From Streptomyces sp. NRRL B-1140 (GTDB taxonomy: Bacteria > Actinomycetota > Actinomycetes > Streptomycetales > Streptomycetaceae), in contig NZ_LGEA01000125.1 in assembly GCF_001280065.1 (NCBI RefSeq), positions 224,071 through 288,070 of the forward strand: DNA of 64,000 bases, given 5' to 3'. Under the pieces are notes generated by a model. The model made no database searches. It worked only from the letters and a program-made list of their open reading frames with translations, and was not told the origin of the DNA. Shown here one piece after another: positions 50,693-59,187 of the stretch (its first letter is position 1; every line of letters starts with the position of its first letter). The position numbers and the translations under genes were made by a program.

Positions 50693-51475
50693 ATGACCAG
50701 CGGTTTCCGTCCTGACTTCGGGCTCACCGCGCAGGACTACGGCCGCCACCGCGCCGGATTCCCACCGCAGATCGTCACGCACCTGTACCGGCACGGCATC
50801 GCCTTCCCCGGCAAGGACGTGCTCGACATCGGGACCGGCACCGGCACCCTGGCCCGGCTGTTCGCGCAGGCGGGGGCACGGGTGACCGGTGTGGACCCGG
50901 CGGCACCGCTGCTCGAGCGGGCCCGGGAGCTCGACAGGGAGGCCGGGGTGCGGACCGACTACCGGGTGGGCTCGGCGGAGTCGACGGGGCTGCCGGACGG
51001 GGCGTACGACGTGGTGGCGGCCGGCCAGTGCTGGCACTGGTTCGACGCGCCGAAGGCCGCGGCCGAGATCACGCGGTTGTTGCGTCCCGGTGGCCGGGTG
51101 GTCATCGCCCACTTCGACTGGCTGCCCCTGCCGGGCAACGTGGTCGAGGCGACCGAGGAGCTGATCCTCTCGTTCAACCCCTCCTGGACCCTGGGCGGCG
51201 GCACCGGCCTGTACCCGCGCTGGCTGACCGACCTGGCCACCGCGGGCTTCACCGGCATCGAGACCTTCTCCTTCGATCTGACCGTGCCGTACCCGCCCGA
51301 GGCGTGGCGGGGCCGGATCCGGGCCAGTGCCGGAGTCGGCGCCACTCTGCCGCCGGACGAGGTGGAACGCTTCGACGACGCCCTCGGCCGGGTGCTGCAC
51401 GAGCGTTTCCCCGGAGACGTGATCCACGTCCCGCACCGCACCTGGGCCGTTGTGGCCACGAGGGGCGACGGCTGA
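50693..51475 (+). CDS. Class I SAM-dependent methyltransferase
   Basis: 260 residues from ATG 50693 with GAGGAG upstream. Rossmann-like SAM fold: motif I VLDIGTGTGTLARLFAQ, VTGVDPAAPLLERAREL, VGSAESTGLPDGAYDVVAAGQCWHWFD, LLRPGGRVVIAHFDWLP. The GQxWHWFD element occurs in small-molecule methyltransferases of the UbiE/type 11 group. The substrate is unknown. It converges on the SMI1/KNR4 gene with a hairpin between them. Confidence 0.88.
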   Translation: MTSGFRPDFGLTAQDYGRHRAGFPPQIVTHLYRHGIAFPGKDVLDIGTGTGTLARLFAQAGARVTGVDPAAPLLERARELDREAGVRTDYRVGSAESTGLPDGAYDVVAAGQCWHWFDAPKAAAEITRLLRPGGRVVIAHFDWLPLPGNVVEATEELILSFNPSWTLGGGTGLYPRWLTDLATAGFTGIETFSFDLTVPYPPEAWRGRIRASAGVGATLPPDEVERFDDALGRVLHERFPGDVIHVPHRTWAVVATRGDG

Positions 51476-51491
51476 GCACACTCAGCGGTCG

Positions 51492-51514
51492 CCCCGGCTC
51501 GCAGGTTGCCGGGG
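51492..51514. terminator. Hairpin between convergent genes
   Basis: CCCCGGC (51492-51498) pairs with GCCGGGG (51508-51514) around a nine-base loop, between the methyltransferase stop (51475) and the SMI1/KNR4 stop (51524). It could end transcripts from both sides. Confidence 0.55.
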
Positions 51515-51523
51515 AGCGTCTCC

Positions 51524-53428
51524 TCAGCCCACCCGGATCACCGCGTACGTCTCACCGTCCCCGGGCGGGCGCGTCCATGAACGGGTGACGAACGTGTGCA
51601 GCCGTCCGTTCACCAGGGCATGGCGCGGCAGACGGACGCCGAACTCCCCGGCCACCGCCGCCAGCAGCGACCGCTCCACTCCGGCCCCGTCCTCCTGGGC
51701 ACCGAAGAACCGGTTCGGGTCCAGCGCCGCCGGTATCTCCCCGCTCGAACGGATCTCTCCGTCCGTGTACGTGAAGGAGTACTGCTCGGCGCCGTCCCGC
51801 GCCACCGAAAGGTGGAAGAACGGCTCTCTGTGCCCCTCCCTCAGGCCACTCCACACCACCACGGCGCGGGTTCCCACTGCGGCGGACGCGGCCGGGGAGA
51901 CCAGCCGCCGGTGGTCGAACGGGGCCGGATCGCCGTCGAAGGCGAAGCTCCAGCCGGCGCCGGCGCGGCCGACCGCCATGAGAGCCCTGTCGTCGTAGGA
52001 GGTGAACTCCCTGCGGCCGCGCAGCCATGCGGTGTGTGCCTCCCACCAGGTCATGGGTGCGCTCAGCAGGCTGCCCTCCCCGCCCCCGTCCCTGTCGGCG
52101 AGACGCCCGGCCAACTCCTCCGGCTCCACCCCCTCCACCAGCACGAACCGGTAGGACGTGCGGTTGTTGCCGGGGTCGGGCTCCGCGAGCCACGCCAGGC
52201 CGCCCGGGTCGAGCCCGGCCGACGGAGCCGGCGTGTCACCCGACTGCCCGCCCCTCGGCGTGGACAGCAGCTCCCGGCCCCGCTCCTGGGTGAGCAGCGG
52301 CCTCAGCACGGGGTCGGCGAGCCAGCCCAGGGGCGCCAGGTGATCCGGCCCCAGCGGCTCCCACAGGGGCACCGCGTCGATCAGTGTCCGCCACGCCCCG
52401 TCGGTGTCGCCCCAGCGCGCCGACTCCCGGGCCCGATCGACCGCCTCCCCGAACGGCCCGGCCGCCGTGTACCGGTAGGTGCCGCCGCGCATCTGGTCCA
52501 GCGTCGCGTGAGCCAGTGACACCACGTCCTCGTCCGCGCCCCGCAGAGGGAACATCAAGCCGGAGTCGCCCCGGTACGAGTGCGCCGCGTGCTCGGCGAC
52601 CAGTGGCGGCAGCAGCTCGGACACGTACCGCTGATCCGTCACCAGATCGTCGAAGGAAATCATGGAGGTCTGCCCGAGCAGGCGGCGGATCTGGTCCCCC
52701 AGCCCGGCGGCCCGCGGTCTGCCGTACCCCTTGGCCTCGTCCAGCCTCTCCAAGGCCCGCTCCCAGCCGCCGCGCAGCGCCTCGATCCGGGCCTCTGCCA
52801 CCTGCGCGTCCAGCGCACGTGTCGTGTCGTTCTCGAACACCGGTGCCTGCGCGCCCCCGTGCGACCGCAGGCTGTGGAACTCCCGGTACACGTCGAGCAT
52901 GAAGGCGGCGAAGCCGGCGTGCCGCTCGGGCGGCTCGGCACGCCAGCTCGCCCACGTGTACACGGCCCACTCGCCGTCCTCGTCCACGTCCTCGGGGTCC
53001 ATGAGGACGTAGGTGGCGTCGGACTCGACGTCGAGCTGCAGCCCGCGCCGCCAGATGTCCGCCTCCCGCCGCTCCTCGGGCTCGGCATCCTCGTCCAGAT
53101 ACTCCTCGAACGTGCATGCGAGACCGGACGCGTCGTCGTGCCAGCGCGCGGACTCGGTCCCCGCCAGCAGCCACACGAACCCGCCGGCGTGCCGCCACCC
53201 GTCGGTGACCGCGAGGAACTCACGGTACGACGGCGGCATTCGTCGGCCCAGGCGCTGCTCCATGGCCGCGATCCGCTCCTCGGACGCGGGCGGGAAACCC
53301 AGCCAGCGTGCCTGCAGTGCGGCCTCGTCGTCCGCTGTCCGCGTCTCGTCCTCCGGCAGGGAATCCGCCCACTCCCCACTCCACCGGAGCAGGAAGGACC
53401 GCCAGTCGAATGCCGTGGTGTCGGTCAT
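51524..53428 (-). CDS. Large SMI1/KNR4-domain protein
   Basis: 634 residues from ATG 53428. Residues about 45-190 carry an SMI1/KNR4 domain: PPASEERIAAMEQRLGRRMPPSYREFLAVTDGW, a WLLAGTESARW segment and YVLMDPEDVDEDGEWAVYTWASW. The long remainder, about 430 residues, is acidic and Trp-rich with no family I recognise. SMI1/KNR4 (SUKH) proteins are often immunity proteins against contact-dependent toxins, but no toxin gene is adjacent and this one is much longer than a simple immunity protein. Confidence 0.75.
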   Translation of the reverse strand: MTDTTAFDWRSFLLRWSGEWADSLPEDETRTADDEAALQARWLGFPPASEERIAAMEQRLGRRMPPSYREFLAVTDGWRHAGGFVWLLAGTESARWHDDASGLACTFEEYLDEDAEPEERREADIWRRGLQLDVESDATYVLMDPEDVDEDGEWAVYTWASWRAEPPERHAGFAAFMLDVYREFHSLRSHGGAQAPVFENDTTRALDAQVAEARIEALRGGWERALERLDEAKGYGRPRAAGLGDQIRRLLGQTSMISFDDLVTDQRYVSELLPPLVAEHAAHSYRGDSGLMFPLRGADEDVVSLAHATLDQMRGGTYRYTAAGPFGEAVDRARESARWGDTDGAWRTLIDAVPLWEPLGPDHLAPLGWLADPVLRPLLTQERGRELLSTPRGGQSGDTPAPSAGLDPGGLAWLAEPDPGNNRTSYRFVLVEGVEPEELAGRLADRDGGGEGSLLSAPMTWWEAHTAWLRGRREFTSYDDRALMAVGRAGAGWSFAFDGDPAPFDHRRLVSPAASAAVGTRAVVVWSGLREGHREPFFHLSVARDGAEQYSFTYTDGEIRSSGEIPAALDPNRFFGAQEDGAGVERSLLAAVAGEFGVRLPRHALVNGRLHTFVTRSWTRPPGDGETYAVIRVG

Positions 53429-53501
53429 GGGCCCGATGCTGCCACCCGCCACTGACAACGCCTCGCCACCCGCCGCCCGGCGGTGGATCACCACGGAGGA
53501 G

Positions 53502-53564
53502 TTGTTCGGCCTGTCGGACATTGTTCGGAACCTCTTGACGCTGCCCGGACCGTCGGCTGAGACT
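53502..53564 (+). promoter_or_regulatory. Candidate promoter and operator of the GH43 gene
   Basis: Direct repeat TTGTTCGG at 53502-53509 and 53521-53528 (19-bp period); the second copy forms GTTCGGAAC, a 4-1-4 palindrome. It abuts TTGACG (53535-53540), a good -35, with a weak -10 (TGAGAC or GAGACT) 17-18 bases further. The arrangement suggests a repressor site overlapping the promoter. Confidence 0.4.
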
Positions 53565-53695
53565 CTCGCAACACGCGTTCATCTGCGCGTAACACCAGGC
53601 CCACGGCAATCAGTTGCCGTCGTCTCGCCATCCCCACGCGCACCGCTCCGCCCTGTCCGTCATCAGCCATGCCTCAGCAGAGGACCCCACACGAC

Positions 53696-56600
53696 ATGAC
53701 GCACGTCGCACGACTTCGCAGCCGCGCGAGACGCCTGGCGGGCCCCCTCGCCGGGCTGACCGCCGCGTCGATGCTGCTCGCCCTCGCCGGCCCCGCCGTC
53801 TCCGCGCAGGCGGCCCCGGGGGCACCGGCGCCCGAAGCGGCGGATCCCGCCGAGGGACTGGCCCTGTGGTACAAGCTCGACGCCGGCACCGGCGCCACCG
53901 TGACCGACGCCTCCGGTCACGGCCGCGACGGCACGCTCAGCGGAACCGCCGACTGGTCGGCATCCGGTCAGGGTCTCGCCTTCAACGGATCGGACACCTA
54001 CATCAAGGTGCCGGACGACGTCATGAAGGGCATGAACGCGATCACCGTCTCCCTGGACGTGCTGATCGACTCCGCCCAGAGCACCCCCTACTTCCTCTAC
54101 GGCTTCGGCAACACCAGCGCGGGCAGCGGCAACGGCTACCTGTTCACGACGGGCAACTCCTTCCGCACCTCCGTCGCGACGGGCAACTGGTCGACCGAGC
54201 AGACCACCAAGCCCTCCGACTCCCACAACCTCGCCCGCGGCGTGTGGAAGCACATCACCTACACCCAGACCGGCTCCAGCGGCGTGCTCTACGAGGACGG
54301 CGTCGAGGTGGGCCGCAACACGTCGGTGACCACCACGCCGGGGGCCATCGGATCCGGCATCACCAAGGCCAACTACATCGGCAAGTCCGTCTACGACGCC
54401 GACAAACTCTTCAAGGGCCGGATCCGCGACTTCCGTGTCTACGACCGGGCCTTGGCCGGCTCCGAGGTCGAGCAGCTCTCCCTCCCCGTCGCCACGCAGG
54501 GCGTCGCCGCCGACAAGGAGGCCCTGAGCCTCGGTGACATCAGCGGCGTCACGTCCGACCTCGACCTGCCCAGGACGGGCACGGCCGGCGGCTCCGCCAT
54601 CAGCTGGACCAGCGACAACCCGTCGGTGGTGTCCGCCGCCGGCAAGGTGACCCGCCCCGGGGCAGGCTCACCGGACGGCCGGGCCACGCTCACGGCGACC
54701 CTGAAGAAGGGCACCGTGACGGCCACCAAGACCTTCGACGTCACGGTCCGCCCCGCACTGGACGACGACGCCGCCACCCGCCAGGCCGCCGAGGACCTCA
54801 CGGTCCACAACCTCGACGACGCCCGCGGCAACCTCACCCTGCCCGAGAGCGGCACGTACGGCACGGCCGTCACCTGGTCCTCCGCGAAGCCGGGCGTCGT
54901 CTCCGCCGACGGCGAGGTCCACCGACCCGCGCACGGCGACGGCGCCACCACCGTCGAACTGACCGCCACCGTCACCAAGGGCGAGGCCCGGGCGACGCGC
55001 GTGCTGACGGCCAAGGTGCCCGAACTGCCCGCCGCGGCGCCCCTCAAGGGCTACATGTTCAGCTACTTCACGGGTGAGGGCACCGCCGACGGCGAGCAGC
55101 TCTACGCCGCCCTCAGCAAGGGCGACGACCCGCTGCACTGGCGCGAGCTGAACGACGGCAAACCGGTCCTCACCTCCACCCTCGGCGAGAAGGGCCTGCG
55201 CGACCCGTTCATCATCCGCTCCCCGGAGGGCGACAAGTTCTACCAGATCGCCACCGACCTGAGGATCTACGGCAACGGCGACTGGAACGCCTCCCAGCGC
55301 ACCGGCAGCAAATCCATCATGGTCTGGGAGTCCACCGACCTGGTGCACTGGACGAACCAGCGCCTGGTCAGGGTCTCGCCCGACAGCGCCGGCAACACCT
55401 GGGCGCCGGAGGCGTTCTACGACGCCGAGCGAGGCGAGTACGTCGTCTTCTGGGCGTCGAAGCTGTACGACAACGCCGAGCACTCCGGTGACACGTACAA
55501 CCGCATGATGTACGCCACCACCCGCGACTTCTACACCTTCAGCGAGCCCAAGGTCTGGATCGACCGCGGCTACTCGGTCATCGACTCCACGATGATCCGG
55601 CACGACGGCACGTACTACCGCCTGTCCAAGGACGAGCGGAACAACACCTCCTCGACCCCCAACAGCAAGTTCATCTTCCAGGAGAAGAGCGACTCGATCC
55701 TGGACCCGTCCTGGACCCCGGTCGCCGAGGGCATCGGCAAGGGCGCGATGAACGCCGCCGAGGGGCCACTGGTGTTCAAGTCCAACACCGAGGAGAAGTG
55801 GTACGCGTTCCTCGACGAGTTCGGCGGCCGCGGCTACATCCCCTTCGAGACGACCGACCTCGACTCCGGCACCTGGACCCCCTCCACCGGCTACGACCTG
55901 CCGGCCAAGCCCCGCCACGGCACCGTGCTGCCGGTGACCCAGGCCGAGTACGACCGGCTGCTGCGCGCCTACCAGCCCGACCAGATCGTGAAGAGCGTCG
56001 AGGACGTGTCGGTGAAGACCCGGGTCGGCGACGCCCCGGTCCTGCCGGCCACGGTGATCGCCGAGTACGCCGACGGCGCCATGCGGCCCGTCTCCGTCGA
56101 CTGGGAGGACGTGCCGGCGTCGAAGTACGCCCAGCCCGGCACCTTCACCGTCACCGGCAGCCTGCCCGGCGGCGCCGCGATCCCGGTCCGGGCGGAGGTC
56201 ACCGTGTCCGACGAGGGACCGGACGTCCCGGCCGACCTCCTGCTGCACTACGACTTCGACGAAACGGGCGGCACCATCGCCCGTGACTCCAGCGGGCACG
56301 GAAACCACGGCACGTACGTCCGCACGCCCGACTTCGGCACCGGTGTCGAGGGCGGCTCGTTCAGGATGTCCGGCGGCTCCGACTCGCCTTACGTCAGGAT
56401 TCCCAACGGCGTGCTGAAGAACGCCGGCAGCGTGACGGTGTCGACGTACGCCAAGTGGAAGGGCGGCAGCAGCTTCCAGTGGCTGTTCGGACTCGGACCC
56501 GACAGCGACACGTACCTGTTCGCCACCCCGTCCAACGGCGGCTCCAGCCTCTACTCGGCCATCACGAAGGCGAGTTGGTCGGCGGAGTCGAAGCTCACGG

Positions 56601-58912
56601 CCGGCTCGCAGCTCACCCCCGGCCAGTGGCGGCACGTCACGGTGACGCTGGACGGCGCCACCGGCACGATGGTCCTGTACGCCGACGGCATCGAGGCGGC
56701 CCGCACGACGACCACCGTCAAGCCGTCCGAGCTGTACAGCGCGGCCAAGGACCACAGCGGCTACATCGGCCGCTCCCTGTACGCGGCCGACCCCTACTTC
56801 GGCGGCGAGGTCGACGACTTCCGCATCTACGACCGTGCCCTCACGGGCACCGAGGTCATGCGACTCAGCGGCAACACCGCGGGCATCGCCAAGGTGACGC
56901 ACCCGGCGCTCAAGGTCGACGCGCTCGTCGACAACGCGGCCGGCACGATCACCCTGCCCATGAAGGCGGACACCGACCTCACCACCCTGGCACCGGAGTT
57001 CACGCTCGCCGAGGGCGCGATGATCAGCCCCGCCTCCGGCAGTGTGCGTGACTTCACCGAGCCGGTGACGTACGAGGTCACCGGCTCGGACGGCAGGAAG
57101 CGCACCTGGAAGGTCTCGGCGCTGATCATGAAGACCCCGGTCCTGCCGGGTCTGAACGCCGACCCGAACATCGTGCGCTTCGGCGACACCTTCTACCTCT
57201 ACCCGACGACCGACGGCTTCGAGGGCTGGAGCGGCACGCAGTTCAAGGCCTACTCCTCGAAGGACCTGGTCCACTGGAAGGACCACGGCGTCATCCTCGA
57301 CCTGGGCCCGGACGTCGACTGGGCGGACAGCAGGGCCTGGGCGCCGGCCATGACCGAGAAGGACGGGAAGTACTACTTCTACTTCTGCGCCGACGCCAAC
57401 ATCGGCGTCGCGGTGTCCGACTCGCCCACCGGGCCGTTCAAGGACGCCCTGGGCAAGCCCCTGCTCAAGGCCGGTGACTTCCGCGGCCAGATGATCGACC
57501 CGGCGGTCTTCACCGACGACGACGGCAAGCAGTACCTCTACTGGGGCAACGGCCGCGCCTACGTCGTCCCGCTCGGCGACGACATGACCTCCATCGACAC
57601 CGCGCAGGTCAAGGACATCACCCCGAGCGGCTACAACGAGGGCACCTTCGTCGCCAAGCGCAAAGGCACCTACTACTTCATGTGGTCGGAGAACGACACC
57701 AGGGACGAGAACTACCGCGTCGCCTACGCGACCGGCCCCTCGCCCACCGGCCCGTGGACCAAGCAGGGCGTCATCCTGGAGAAGGACCTGTCCCTGGGCA
57801 TCAAGGGACCGGGCCACCACTCCGTCGTCCATGTGCCCAACACCGACGACTGGTACATCGCCTACCACCGCTTCGCCATCCCCGGCGGAGACGGCACCCA
57901 CCGTGAGACGACCATCGACAAGCTGGAGTTCGGCCCCGACGGCCTGATCGAGAAGGTCGTCCCGACCCTCGGCGGCATCGACCCGGTCACCGTCGTCCAC
58001 GCCGGGCCGGACGCGACCGGCACGGAGGGCGAGGCGATCACGCTCGCCGGCACCGTCTCCGGAGCGGGCACGCCGAAGTGGACCGTCCAGGACGGCGCCC
58101 CGTGCGCGGTCAAGGACCCCACCGCGGCCCGCACAACCCTCACCTGCGCCGACGACGGCACCTTCCGGGTCACCCTGACGGGCGGACGCGGCAGCGACAC
58201 CGCGACCGTCGAAGTCTCCAACGCCAGACCCTCGATCACCTCCGCGAAGGGCCCCGGCTCGCCCCTGTCGGTGGGCAGGACCGCCGTCGTCGCCGCGTCC
58301 TTCGACGACCCGGGCACGGCAGACCGCCACACCTGCACGGTCGACTTCAAGGACGGCGGCCGGCCGACGCCCGGCACGGTCACCGACTCCGGCTGCCGCG
58401 CCTCCCACGTCTACGACGACGCGGGCATCCACCGGCCCGTCGTCACGGTCACGGACGACGACAAGGGCACGGACACCACCACGCTCGCGGAAGTGATCGT
58501 CTACGACCGTGCCGCCGGGCCCGCCGTCGGCGCCGGCATGATCACGTCACCGGCCGGCGCCTACCCCGCCGAGCCGCGGCTGACCGGCAAGGCCGCGTTC
58601 ACCCTGGGCGTCCGGTACCGCACGGGAGCCACCGTCCCCACCGGCAAGGCCAAGTTCGTCCTCGGCTCCGCCCGGCTCGCCTTCCGCTCGACCGGCTCCG
58701 ACTGGCTCGTGGTGAACGGCGGCCGGGCCGTCTACCAGGGCACCGGCACAGTGGGCGGCAAGAGCGGCTACGCCTTCCGGGTCACCGCCACCGACGGCCC
58801 GGACACCTTCCGCATCAGGATCTGGAGGAAGTCCACCGGCGAGGTCCTCTACGACAACGGGAGCGGCGCCCGGACGAAGGGAGTCGTCACCGTCGGACAC
58901 CACCGGCGCTAG
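53696..58912 (+). CDS. Giant secreted glycosidase with two GH43 catalytic modules
   Basis: 1738 residues from ATG 53696 (AGAGGA upstream; ATG 53669 lacks a site). Signal peptide, then LamG-like module (about 55-265), two bacterial Ig-like modules (about 265-450), GH43 domain 1 (about 450-755: LRDPFII, WAPEAFYD, DSTMIRHDG, AEGPLVF), an Ig-like linker, LamG module 2 (about 845-1060), an Ig-like segment, GH43 domain 2 (about 1150-1430: NADPNIVRFG, WAPAMTEKDG, MIDPAVFTDDDG, YNEGTFVAKRKG) and C-terminal Ig/PKD-type modules. Both domains keep the Asp-Asp-Glu catalytic set. Arabinan, arabinoxylan or xylan side chains are the likely substrates. A hairpin terminator follows. Confidence 0.88.
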   Translation: MTHVARLRSRARRLAGPLAGLTAASMLLALAGPAVSAQAAPGAPAPEAADPAEGLALWYKLDAGTGATVTDASGHGRDGTLSGTADWSASGQGLAFNGSDTYIKVPDDVMKGMNAITVSLDVLIDSAQSTPYFLYGFGNTSAGSGNGYLFTTGNSFRTSVATGNWSTEQTTKPSDSHNLARGVWKHITYTQTGSSGVLYEDGVEVGRNTSVTTTPGAIGSGITKANYIGKSVYDADKLFKGRIRDFRVYDRALAGSEVEQLSLPVATQGVAADKEALSLGDISGVTSDLDLPRTGTAGGSAISWTSDNPSVVSAAGKVTRPGAGSPDGRATLTATLKKGTVTATKTFDVTVRPALDDDAATRQAAEDLTVHNLDDARGNLTLPESGTYGTAVTWSSAKPGVVSADGEVHRPAHGDGATTVELTATVTKGEARATRVLTAKVPELPAAAPLKGYMFSYFTGEGTADGEQLYAALSKGDDPLHWRELNDGKPVLTSTLGEKGLRDPFIIRSPEGDKFYQIATDLRIYGNGDWNASQRTGSKSIMVWESTDLVHWTNQRLVRVSPDSAGNTWAPEAFYDAERGEYVVFWASKLYDNAEHSGDTYNRMMYATTRDFYTFSEPKVWIDRGYSVIDSTMIRHDGTYYRLSKDERNNTSSTPNSKFIFQEKSDSILDPSWTPVAEGIGKGAMNAAEGPLVFKSNTEEKWYAFLDEFGGRGYIPFETTDLDSGTWTPSTGYDLPAKPRHGTVLPVTQAEYDRLLRAYQPDQIVKSVEDVSVKTRVGDAPVLPATVIAEYADGAMRPVSVDWEDVPASKYAQPGTFTVTGSLPGGAAIPVRAEVTVSDEGPDVPADLLLHYDFDETGGTIARDSSGHGNHGTYVRTPDFGTGVEGGSFRMSGGSDSPYVRIPNGVLKNAGSVTVSTYAKWKGGSSFQWLFGLGPDSDTYLFATPSNGGSSLYSAITKASWSAESKLTAGSQLTPGQWRHVTVTLDGATGTMVLYADGIEAARTTTTVKPSELYSAAKDHSGYIGRSLYAADPYFGGEVDDFRIYDRALTGTEVMRLSGNTAGIAKVTHPALKVDALVDNAAGTITLPMKADTDLTTLAPEFTLAEGAMISPASGSVRDFTEPVTYEVTGSDGRKRTWKVSALIMKTPVLPGLNADPNIVRFGDTFYLYPTTDGFEGWSGTQFKAYSSKDLVHWKDHGVILDLGPDVDWADSRAWAPAMTEKDGKYYFYFCADANIGVAVSDSPTGPFKDALGKPLLKAGDFRGQMIDPAVFTDDDGKQYLYWGNGRAYVVPLGDDMTSIDTAQVKDITPSGYNEGTFVAKRKGTYYFMWSENDTRDENYRVAYATGPSPTGPWTKQGVILEKDLSLGIKGPGHHSVVHVPNTDDWYIAYHRFAIPGGDGTHRETTIDKLEFGPDGLIEKVVPTLGGIDPVTVVHAGPDATGTEGEAITLAGTVSGAGTPKWTVQDGAPCAVKDPTAARTTLTCADDGTFRVTLTGGRGSDTATVEVSNARPSITSAKGPGSPLSVGRTAVVAASFDDPGTADRHTCTVDFKDGGRPTPGTVTDSGCRASHVYDDAGIHRPVVTVTDDDKGTDTTTLAEVIVYDRAAGPAVGAGMITSPAGAYPAEPRLTGKAAFTLGVRYRTGATVPTGKAKFVLGSARLAFRSTGSDWLVVNGGRAVYQGTGTVGGKSGYAFRVTATDGPDTFRIRIWRKSTGEVLYDNGSGARTKGVVTVGHHRR

Positions 58913-58925
58913 GCCGTTCGACGAC

Positions 58926-58965
58926 AAGGGCGCCTGACAGGGATCCGACCTGGTCAGGCGCCTTT
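58926..58965 (+). terminator. Hairpin terminator after the GH43 gene
   Basis: AAGGGCGCCTGAC (58926-58938) pairs with GTCAGGCGCCTTT (58953-58965), 13 bp with one G-U pair and a 14-base loop, ending in TTT. It starts 13 bases after the stop codon. Confidence 0.85.
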
Positions 58966-59187
58966 GTGCTGCGCGCCGACACCGCTGCCTGCACAGTGGG
59001 TCGGCCCCCGCCCGTCCGCACAGTCCCGTCGGTCCCCGGACGGCTCGGCACCGGTCCGCGCCCGGGACGCGGCGAGAGCGGCGCCGCCGGTTGAGCGAGG
59101 CGGGCCGCAGCGGGATGCTGAAGGCACCGCCCGTGACGGGTGGCACAGGCCGTGCCGCGCGCGGCAGGAACGACGTCGGGACACCCC

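Noticed and set aside
54668..58432. A 1254-codon open frame on the minus strand inside the GH43 gene
   Set aside because: Antisense shadow of a gene with unambiguous catalytic motifs; such frames arise because stop codons are rare in high-GC DNA.
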